Assembly: GCA_011048475.1 (NCBI GenBank)
Contig: DSDZ01000027.1
Location: 1-9,833, forward strand
Length of the DNA: 9,833 bases
Origin: Bacteroides sp.
Lineage (GTDB): Bacteria > Bacteroidota > Bacteroidia > Bacteroidales > GCA-2748055
Direction: 5' to 3'
The notes under the pieces: model-generated
Seen by the model: only the letters and a program-made list of their open reading frames with translations
Told to the model about the DNA's origin: nothing
Databases searched by the model: none
Made by a program: the position numbers and the translations under genes
Shown here: positions 1 to 7,047 of the stretch, piece after piece
Layout of the letters: the number at the start of each line of letters is the position of its first letter
Position numbering within the stretch: the first letter of the stretch is position 1

Positions 1-1117
1 ATTGAATGCATCCCTGCTCGGGGTTCCCATGCCGCTGTGCTCCTGCGGTGTTTTACCGACGGGGATCGGCTTTTACCGGAACGGGGCCAGACGAGGCTCC
101 ACGATCTCGTTCCTGATCTCCACGCCGCAGACCGGTGTGGATTCTATCCTGGCTACCTACGCGCTGCTCGGCCTTCCCCTGGCCATCATAAGGCCTGTGG
201 TGGCGCTGGTGACCGGTGTTTTCGGCGGCGTGATGGGCAATCTAACTGACCGTCCCGGGGATGGAGCCGAGCAGGAACAGGAAACCAAACCACAGGAGCA
301 TGACCGTTCCGTCAGGGAATTTTTCCGGTACGGATTCGTGGAACTGATCCAGGACATTTCAAAATGGCTGATCATCGGTATTCTGATCGCCGCCCTCCTT
401 TCGGTGGTGATCCCGGATGATTTCTTTGTCAGGAACTTTACCAGCGAATACCTGTCTATTTTCATCATGCTGCTGGCTTCGGTTCCGCTGTATGTCTGCG
501 CAACAGGGTCCATTCCCATCGCAGCGGTTCTGATGTTGAAAGGCTTGTCACCCGGGGCAGCACTGGTACTGTTGATGGCCGGTCCGGCCACCAATATTGC
601 CACCATGGCCGTGATCGGGAACACCATGGGCAAAAAATCCCTACGTGTGTACCTGACCAGCATCATCGGGGGAGCGCTCCTGTTCGGGACACTTGTCAAT
701 GAAGCGATCCCCAGGGAATGGATCACCGGTTACATATCACACGACCTGCATTCCACCATGCATGATCACGCAGCCAGGTGGTACGAATGGATCTCTTCAG
801 CGATCCTGGCCGGACTGATCATCAACGGATATCTGCTGAAATTCCTCTCCCGGTGGAAAGAAACAAACACGGATCATGATAAAATACGGATAATGAATTC
901 TAACATACATACATTCAGGGTGAAGGGCATGACCTGTAACCATTGCAAGGCGAGTGTCGAGAACGGTTTGAGGTCCCAGCCCTCTGTCTCGGACGTCCTG
1001 GCCGATCCTGCAAGGAACATGGTAACGGTCAGGGCGGAGCATCTGAAAGAGACGGACGTGAAGCGCATCATTGAAAATCTGGGTTATCAGTATCAGGGCA
1101 GGCTGGAAGAACAATGA
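1..1117 (+). CDS. SO_0444-family Cu/Zn efflux permease with C-terminal HMA domain (5' partial)
   Basis: This is an inner-membrane permease of the SO_0444 Cu/Zn efflux group, related to the ArsP/YraQ (DUF318) permeases, which exports soft metal ions. The first residues visible read straight into the family's conserved core (MPLCSCG, then a STPQTGVDS motif), so the TTG at position 2 is not the real start and probably some tens of N-terminal residues lie upstream. The family's second conserved block, with VCATGS, falls near residues 165-170 of the visible part. Hydrophobic segments lie near residues 55-80, 121-138, 150-168, 185-207, 218-235 and 264-282. A histidine cluster (H247, H250, H254, H256) sits in the loop before the last membrane segment. 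Residues 303-365 are an HMA ferredoxin-like metal-binding domain with the metal site GMTCNHC at 309-315, joined by a short polar linker. The stop overlaps the feoB start (ATGA), so the two genes are probably translationally coupled. Family and fusion are confident; the exact metal is not. Confidence 0.88.
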   Translation, partial: LNASLLGVPMPLCSCGVLPTGIGFYRNGARRGSTISFLISTPQTGVDSILATYALLGLPLAIIRPVVALVTGVFGGVMGNLTDRPGDGAEQEQETKPQEHDRSVREFFRYGFVELIQDISKWLIIGILIAALLSVVIPDDFFVRNFTSEYLSIFIMLLASVPLYVCATGSIPIAAVLMLKGLSPGAALVLLMAGPATNIATMAVIGNTMGKKSLRVYLTSIIGGALLFGTLVNEAIPREWITGYISHDLHSTMHDHAARWYEWISSAILAGLIINGYLLKFLSRWKETNTDHDKIRIMNSNIHTFRVKGMTCNHCKASVENGLRSQPSVSDVLADPARNMVTVRAEHLKETDVKRIIENLGYQYQGRLEEQ

Positions 1118-3531
1118 CGCTCAATGACCTGCATACAGGAGAGTCCGGGATCATCACCAGGATCCGGGGGAGGGGTGCCTTCCGCCGGCGGATCAGGGAG
1201 ATGGGTTTCGTACGGGGGAAGCAGGTCACTGTGATCAAGTCAGCACCCCTGAGGGATCCGGTGGAATACAGGATCCTGGACGGAAACGTTTCCCTCAGGC
1301 GGAGTGAAGCCGATCTGATCGAGGTGGCGACCGGTCCGGCTGAACCGGATACGGCCAGAATTCACCTCCCAGGGTCAAATGGTGCATCGGCCAGGGAGAT
1401 CCTTGCAAAAACCGGGAAGATCATTGACGTGGCACTCGTGGGGAATCCCAACTGCGGGAAGACCACGCTGTTCAACAGGCTTTCTCATTCACGGGAACAT
1501 GTGGGGAATTACCCGGGTGTTACGGTGGATTCAAAACAGGCATTTTTCTCCCACCGGGGATATACCTTCCGCATTACAGACCTGCCCGGTACCTATTCCC
1601 TTTCGGATTACAGCAGTGAGGAAAAGTATGTAACCGGACATATCCTTGAAAAGAACCCGGATGTGGTGGTCAACGTGGTGGATGCCAATAACCTGGAGAG
1701 AAGCCTGTACCTGACAAGCCAGCTGATCGACATGGATATCACCGTGGTGCTTGCCCTGAACATGTATGATGACCTGCTGGAGAACGAGGACGATCTGGAC
1801 CTGGATCTGTTAAGTAAATTACTGGGGATCAGGATTGTGCCGACCATCAGTCACCGAGGTAAGGGCGTGTATCGCCTGCTGAACCATGTCATCCGCGTAT
1901 TTGAAGGGAAAGATCCGGTGACCCGTCACATCCATATCAGCTACGGGGAGGAGATAGAGCTTTCCGTCGGACGGATCCAGGAGCACATCCGGAAGAACGA
2001 TTCTTTCACCGATCGCTATTCATCCAGGTTCGTCGCGCTGAGATTGCTGGAGGACGGAAAAAGCTTTGAAAATATTCTGAAAGAGACAAACAACTCCCAG
2101 GAGATCCTTCAGACGGCCAGAGAAGAGATCAGCCGGCTGTCGGATCTGCTGAAGGAGGATGCGGATACCCTTGTGTCCGATGCCAGGTACGGATTCATCG
2201 CGGGAGCGCTCAGGGAGACCATGAAAAAAAGCGGACGCAAACCGGGCCTGACCAGGTCCCAGAAAATTGACCGCATCCTTACCCATAAGTACCTGGGGAT
2301 CCCCATTTTCCTGTTCTTCCTCTGGCTCACGTTCCATGTCACCTTTTCGCTGGGGAACCATCCCATGGGGTGGATCGAAACGGGTGTGGACTGGCTGGGT
2401 TCGGTGATCAGGAATCAAATGCCCGGAGGAGTGCTCAGGGATATGCTGGTGGACGGAGTCATCGGGGGGGTGGGAGGCGTGATCGTGTTCCTTCCCAACA
2501 TCCTGATCCTGTTCTTCTTTATTTCCCTCATGGAGGATACGGGGTACATGGCCCGGACCGCTTTTATCATGGACAAGGTCATGCACCTTTTCGGCCTGCA
2601 CGGGAAATCCTTTATCCCGTTGGTCATGGGATTTGGCTGTAATGTGCCGGCCATCATGGCAACCCGGACACTGGAGAACAAGAACGACAGGATCCTCACC
2701 ATGCTCATTATCCCGTTTATGTCATGCAGTGCGAGGCTTCCTGTGTATGTGCTCGTGGCAGGGGCGGTTTTTCCGGAAAGGGCGGGGAACGTTATTTTCC
2801 TGCTGTACATGATCGGGGTGGTGATCTCACTGATGATGTCGGTGATTTTCAAGAACACCCTTTTCAGGCACAGGGAAGCTCCCTTTGTGATGGAGCTGCC
2901 GGTGTACAGGTATCCCGGCATCAGGGTCATCCTGCGCCATATGTGGCGAAAGGGAGCGCATTACCTTAAAAAAATGGGCGGTGTGATCCTGCTGGCATCC
3001 ATCGTGATCTGGGCACTGGGATACTTTCCCAGAGAACAACCCCGGCCGGCAGAGATATCCGGGATGGAAGCTCCTGTGGAAGGAATGGCCGACACGCAGC
3101 TGGAAAATTCCCTCATCGGCAAACTGGGGAAATTCATCGAACCGGCGGTCAGACCCCTGGGATTTGACTGGAAGATGGGGGTCAGCCTGCTGACCGGATT
3201 TGCGGCCAAGGAGATCGTGGTCAGCACCATGGGAGTGCTTTACCAGGCGGAAGCGGGACCCGGGGCCACCGCTTCGTTGCAGACAAGGATCAGCGAACAG
3301 GTCCATCCTTCCGGTCCCCTGGAAGGAACACCTGTGTTCACACCACTGGCAGCATTTTCATTCCTGATCTTCGTGCTGCTTTATTTGCCATGCATGGCCG
3401 TGATCACAGCTGTGGGGAAAGAATCCGGAAGCTGGAAGTGGTCCCTGTTCGTTTTGTTATATACCACGGTGATCGCATGGGTAGCCAGCTTTGCTGTATA
3501 CCAGGTGGGCAGTTTGCTGCAATTGGGATGA
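1114..3531 (+). CDS. feoB: FeoA-FeoB fusion, ferrous iron transporter
   Basis: This is a GTP-dependent Fe(II) importer of the inner membrane. Residues 1-72 are a complete FeoA SH3-like domain that includes the typical REMGF stretch. Residues 104-265 are the FeoB G domain: G1 GNPNCGKT at 110-117, T137 as the likely G2 threonine, G3 DLPG at 156-159, G4 NMYD at 216-219, and a probable G5 near SHRGKG at 246-251. A helical spacer follows to about residue 385, then the polytopic membrane part with the two Gate regions. Conserved pieces are GFGCNVPA at 506-513, SCSARLPVY at 537-545, GFAAKE at 695-700 and LPCM at 758-761. At 805 residues it fits FeoAB fusions known from Bacteroidota, such as Porphyromonas. 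The ATG start overlaps the stop of the upstream metal permease (ATGA), which supports both the start and coupled translation. No feoC gene follows. There is no sign of a frameshift or missing catalytic residue. The identification is very secure. Confidence 0.97.
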   Translation: MTLNDLHTGESGIITRIRGRGAFRRRIREMGFVRGKQVTVIKSAPLRDPVEYRILDGNVSLRRSEADLIEVATGPAEPDTARIHLPGSNGASAREILAKTGKIIDVALVGNPNCGKTTLFNRLSHSREHVGNYPGVTVDSKQAFFSHRGYTFRITDLPGTYSLSDYSSEEKYVTGHILEKNPDVVVNVVDANNLERSLYLTSQLIDMDITVVLALNMYDDLLENEDDLDLDLLSKLLGIRIVPTISHRGKGVYRLLNHVIRVFEGKDPVTRHIHISYGEEIELSVGRIQEHIRKNDSFTDRYSSRFVALRLLEDGKSFENILKETNNSQEILQTAREEISRLSDLLKEDADTLVSDARYGFIAGALRETMKKSGRKPGLTRSQKIDRILTHKYLGIPIFLFFLWLTFHVTFSLGNHPMGWIETGVDWLGSVIRNQMPGGVLRDMLVDGVIGGVGGVIVFLPNILILFFFISLMEDTGYMARTAFIMDKVMHLFGLHGKSFIPLVMGFGCNVPAIMATRTLENKNDRILTMLIIPFMSCSARLPVYVLVAGAVFPERAGNVIFLLYMIGVVISLMMSVIFKNTLFRHREAPFVMELPVYRYPGIRVILRHMWRKGAHYLKKMGGVILLASIVIWALGYFPREQPRPAEISGMEAPVEGMADTQLENSLIGKLGKFIEPAVRPLGFDWKMGVSLLTGFAAKEIVVSTMGVLYQAEAGPGATASLQTRISEQVHPSGPLEGTPVFTPLAAFSFLIFVLLYLPCMAVITAVGKESGSWKWSLFVLLYTTVIAWVASFAVYQVGSLLQLG

Positions 3532-3564
3532 AATTCATATCTTGCGTGACTTTTTTTATTCAGA

Positions 3565-6500
3565 ATGATGCAATGGCCCATGGGTAAGAAAATATCGTTC
3601 CTGTTTTCCATGTCTTTCACAGGCATCCTGCTGATCCTGCTGATATTAGTGCTGGCCCTGACCACATTCGTGGAAAGTGCTTACAACACCCAGACCGCCT
3701 GGGCTGTTTCTTACGGGACCCACTGGTTCGAATTTTTATTGCTGCTGATCGGGGCCAACCTCACCGGGGCGATGTTCCGCTACAATTTGTTCAGGAAGGA
3801 AAAGATCACGGTACTTTCATTTCACCTGGCTTTTATCCTGATTCTTGCCGGGGCTGCGGTGACCCGGTTCATCAGTTACGAGGGGATCATGCACATCAGG
3901 GAGAACAGCGAGTCCGGCAGCATGCTCAGCGACAATGCTTCCATCGCTGTGGAGCTTGAAAGGGGCACGGAGCGGATTGAGGGCAGCAGGGAGGTGATGC
4001 TGTCTGAACTTACCCCCCGTGATTTCAACTTCCGGACCAGGATCGGCGGGGACCGGGTAAAGATCAGGTCCACCGGGTATTTGTCCAATGTCCAGGAGCA
4101 ATATGTCCCGGCACAGGGAGGGGCTCCCTTCATCCAGCTGGCAGTGGTGGGGGAAAGGCAGGTTTCCGTGGGTATCCCTTCCGGTGAGACGCGGAATGCC
4201 GCGGGCATGGACATCGCTTTTAACAGTGATGACACAACGGCCATTTTCCGGATCTTTTCGGAGGGAGATGAAATCCTTGCCTATGCACCGGTGCCGGTCA
4301 CTTCGATGAAAATGGGGAGCGAGTCCGGGGTGACATACGGCGCGGGGGAGCCGGTCCCGCTTACCGATGGAACGCTTTACTCCCTGGGGCACATGCGGAT
4401 GGCATTGCAAAAATTCGTGCCTTCTGCAAGGAAACAGCTGGTCAGTGCACCGGAGGGACAGATGGGGACCTATCATGGGGCCGTCCGGCTGGAGATCGCA
4501 TACCGGGGCATGACCTCGGAGGTGATCGTCCCGGGCATGGCCGGGAGTCCGGGCACACCTGTCTCCGGAACCATGGGCGATCTCTCCTATACCATCGTTC
4601 ATGGCTCTGTGGAGATCCCGTTGCCTTTTTCTCTGTACCTGGAAAATTTCGAAGTGGAGCGTTATCCCGGCTCCAACAGTCCCTCCTCCTTTGCCAGCGA
4701 GGTGATCCTCATCGATGAAGAGATGGGGATCAGGGAAAACCGCCGGATATTTATGAACAATGTGTTGAAGCACAGGGGCTACAGGTTCTACCAGGCGTCA
4801 TATGACAATGATGAACGCGGAACGGTCCTGTCGGTGAACAGGGACAGGTTGGGCACGTTCATCACCTACCTGGGTTACCTTGTGCTGATCGGGGCCATGT
4901 TCCTCTCCCTTTTCGCACCGGGCACCCGGTTCGCCGGGATCGCACGTAAAACCGCTTCCGTTTCAAAGACAGGATTGATCCTCCTCCTGCTGCTGGGAGG
5001 CAGCATTTCTCTGTTCTCACAGCAGCTGGTCCCCCCGAAGGATGTGGCCAATGAGTTCGGCGAGTTGTGGGTTCAGGACAAAGGAGGAAGGTTCGAGCCC
5101 ATGAATACGCTGTCCAGCGAGGTGGTGAGGAAAGTGACACGGAAAGCACATTACCGGGATTTTTCACCCGACCAGGTCCTGCTGGGAATGATCCTGTATC
5201 CGGATGCATGGCGTGAACTGCCTCTTTTCCGGGTCAGGCACCCCGAACTGCACCGGATCATCGGGTACAGGGGGGAGATGGTCAGTTTCAACGATCTGGT
5301 GGATACCACCAAAAACGGGTACCTGCTGAACGAACTGGTGAATGCGGCTTATTCAAAGGAAGTCCCCCTCCAGACGGAACTGGACAGGGAGGTGATCAAG
5401 CTGGATGACCGCATCAACGCACTTTACCTGGTGCAGTCGGGGAGCCTGCTCCGGATCTTTCCCGATCAGGAAGCCGAAAACCACAGGTGGACTTCGGTCG
5501 CGGAGGCGCTCAGCGGAAGGATGGCACATCCGCAGGACACCATGGCCACGGTTTTCCTGAGATATTTAAATGCCCTGCAGGGTGGTCAATTTGGCGTGGC
5601 ACAGAGTCAGCTTCATTTGCTGCACGAGAACCAGATCACCGGGGAAGAGCTGCTGCCTTCAACCTCCAGGAAGAAAACGGAGATACTTTACAACCGGATC
5701 AATATCTTTCCGCGGCTGGCAAAGTTTTACGGGATTTTCGGGATCTTTTTGCTGGTGATCCAGTTCCTGATCGTATTCAGACCGGGCAAGATCTTCACAA
5801 CCCTGTTCAGGGTGGGCGTGATCCACCTTGCCGTGGCGTTTGTCATCCACACCTTTGCCCTGGCCGCCAGATGGTACATCAGCGGGCATGCTCCCATGAG
5901 CAACGGGTACGAATCCATGATCTTCATGTCCTGGGTCACCCTCCTGGCCGGGCTCATCTTCGCCAGGCGGTCGGGATATGCCATCGCCCTCACCGCCATC
6001 CTGTCGGCGCTGGCCCTGGTGGTAGCCCAGATGAGCAATATGAACCCGGAGATCACCAACCTGGTGCCGGTACTGAAATCTGTCTGGCTCACCATACATG
6101 TTTCCGTCATCATGGCCGGATACGGGTTCCTGGGGCTTGCTTCCCTTATGGGATTGCTCAACCTGTTCTTGTACGCATCGCTCACTTCTTCCAGTGTGGG
6201 GCGACTGCGTGAAGTGATCAACGAGGTGACGCGGGTTAACCACCTCACCCTGATCGTGGGACTTTACCTGATGACTGCCGGTGTGTTCCTGGGCGGGGTA
6301 TGGGCCAATGAATCATGGGGCCGTTACTGGGGATGGGATCCCAAAGAAACCTGGGCGCTCATCACGGTGCTGGTCTATGCCTTTGTGGCCCATATGCATA
6401 AAATCCCCGGTCTGCGCGGGAATTTCACCTTCAACTTGTCTTCTTTCATTGCCTATGCATCGGTGCTGATGACCTACTTCGGGGTGAACTATTTCCTGGG

Positions 6501-6648
6501 AGGGATCCACTCCTATGCCAGCGGATCCGCTTTCAAATTACCCTGGTTCACTTATCTTATCCTGGCCATTCTGGCCGGACTGGCTTACCTGGCCTATGAC
6601 AGGCAGCGCCGGCATCTGCCCGGCAGTCAGGGTTCGAGTAGCATGTAG
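3565..6648 (+). CDS. ccsBA: CcsBA (fused ResB-CcsA), System II cytochrome c synthetase
   Basis: This inner-membrane protein exports heme to the periplasm and ligates it to CXXCH motifs of apocytochromes c. Residues 10-450 are the ResB/CcsB part: three N-terminal membrane helices (about 10-33, 54-72, 82-101), a periplasmic domain, and a helix at 430-449. A further hydrophobic segment (470-486) and a periplasmic stretch of about 225 residues follow. The CcsA part starts near 718 and has about eight helices. It carries the conserved GHAPMSN motif (H775) and the tryptophan-rich WWD heme-handling motif at 913-930. By comparison with family patterns, the four heme-ligand histidines are probably H87 and H943 (membrane) and H845 and H982 (external, the last in GIHSY). 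All expected elements are present, so it should be active. ATG codons at 3565, 3568 and 3580 are all possible starts; none has a clear Shine-Dalgarno sequence. It lies 33 bp after feoB on the same strand and may share its transcript. Confidence 0.95.
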   Translation: MMQWPMGKKISFLFSMSFTGILLILLILVLALTTFVESAYNTQTAWAVSYGTHWFEFLLLLIGANLTGAMFRYNLFRKEKITVLSFHLAFILILAGAAVTRFISYEGIMHIRENSESGSMLSDNASIAVELERGTERIEGSREVMLSELTPRDFNFRTRIGGDRVKIRSTGYLSNVQEQYVPAQGGAPFIQLAVVGERQVSVGIPSGETRNAAGMDIAFNSDDTTAIFRIFSEGDEILAYAPVPVTSMKMGSESGVTYGAGEPVPLTDGTLYSLGHMRMALQKFVPSARKQLVSAPEGQMGTYHGAVRLEIAYRGMTSEVIVPGMAGSPGTPVSGTMGDLSYTIVHGSVEIPLPFSLYLENFEVERYPGSNSPSSFASEVILIDEEMGIRENRRIFMNNVLKHRGYRFYQASYDNDERGTVLSVNRDRLGTFITYLGYLVLIGAMFLSLFAPGTRFAGIARKTASVSKTGLILLLLLGGSISLFSQQLVPPKDVANEFGELWVQDKGGRFEPMNTLSSEVVRKVTRKAHYRDFSPDQVLLGMILYPDAWRELPLFRVRHPELHRIIGYRGEMVSFNDLVDTTKNGYLLNELVNAAYSKEVPLQTELDREVIKLDDRINALYLVQSGSLLRIFPDQEAENHRWTSVAEALSGRMAHPQDTMATVFLRYLNALQGGQFGVAQSQLHLLHENQITGEELLPSTSRKKTEILYNRINIFPRLAKFYGIFGIFLLVIQFLIVFRPGKIFTTLFRVGVIHLAVAFVIHTFALAARWYISGHAPMSNGYESMIFMSWVTLLAGLIFARRSGYAIALTAILSALALVVAQMSNMNPEITNLVPVLKSVWLTIHVSVIMAGYGFLGLASLMGLLNLFLYASLTSSSVGRLREVINEVTRVNHLTLIVGLYLMTAGVFLGGVWANESWGRYWGWDPKETWALITVLVYAFVAHMHKIPGLRGNFTFNLSSFIAYASVLMTYFGVNYFLGGIHSYASGSAFKLPWFTYLILAILAGLAYLAYDRQRRHLPGSQGSSSM

Positions 6649-7043
6649 ACGTGGTAGTCTTCAAACGGAACAAAACCGAGGCTTCTATACAGATGGATGG
6701 CTGCTTTGTTCTCATCATGCACCTCCAGCTTGACAGGGCAGCCGAGTTTCCTGGCATGTTTCAGTGATTCCACGGCGAGTCTCCTTCCCCATCCCCTGCC
6801 CTGAAGAGAGGGGTGAATGGCGAAGTGGTGCAGGTGGATCCGCCTGCCGTCGTAAGTCATCCAGGAGGTGCCCACGATCCGGCCTCCCGGGGGCTCTTCC
6901 ATGACCAGGAATTCCCCGCCCTGCTGGTTGCAGCGGCTGATGACCTCCCGGGTGTCGCCTCGATCGGCGCGGTAGATACCGGTTTCTTTCCAGAGTTCTT
7001 CAATCCGGGGATGGTCCGTATCTCGGTACTGCCGGATAATCAT
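6627..7043 (-). CDS. GNAT-family N-acetyltransferase
   Basis: This is a 138-residue single-domain acetyltransferase of the GNAT (Gcn5-related) superfamily, predicted to be cytoplasmic and to transfer acetyl from acetyl-CoA to an unknown amine. The acetyl-CoA pyrophosphate loop is clear: QGRGWG at residues 81-86, preceded by the beta strand HHFAIHP (71-77). The second conserved block, ENKAAIHLYRSLGF (111-124), supplies the N...LY...GF signature of motif B. No signal peptide or membrane segment is visible. The ATG lies 4 bp after the stop of the NfeD-type protease gene on the same strand, so the two are very probably one transcript. The last seven codons and the stop overlap the end of ccsBA on the opposite strand. 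The sequence does not reveal the substrate; a small molecule and a protein N-terminus or lysine are equally possible. Confidence 0.9.
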   Translation of the reverse strand: MIIRQYRDTDHPRIEELWKETGIYRADRGDTREVISRCNQQGGEFLVMEEPPGGRIVGTSWMTYDGRRIHLHHFAIHPSLQGRGWGRRLAVESLKHARKLGCPVKLEVHDENKAAIHLYRSLGFVPFEDYHVYMLLEP

Positions 7044-7047
7044 CGGA

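Noticed and set aside
2..4. TTG as the start of the metal permease
   Set aside because: The sequence after it is already inside the family's conserved core, so the gene starts before the window.
2020..2601. 193-codon open frame on the minus strand inside feoB
   Set aside because: It is antisense to the conserved membrane part of FeoB, has no domain and no plausible start region.
3551..3557. T-run after feoB as an intrinsic terminator
   Set aside because: Only weak AT-rich self-complementarity precedes it, such as the ATGAA/TTCAT near-palindrome with no usable loop, and no GC-rich hairpin is present.
3817..4773. 318-codon open frame on the minus strand inside ccsBA
   Set aside because: It lies wholly inside a well-supported gene. 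Its translation is rich in His, Pro, Arg and Gly with no recognisable domain, as expected of the antisense of a GC-rich gene.
5487..6212. 241-codon open frame on the plus strand in another frame of ccsBA
   Set aside because: It covers the conserved CcsA part, where the main frame has clear motifs. The alternative product is Arg/His/Gly-rich and unrecognisable.
6646..6670. Short AGAC/GTCT inverted repeat near the ccsBA and GNAT ends as a bidirectional terminator
   Set aside because: The stem is only 4 bp with no flanking T-run, and it lies in GNAT coding sequence.
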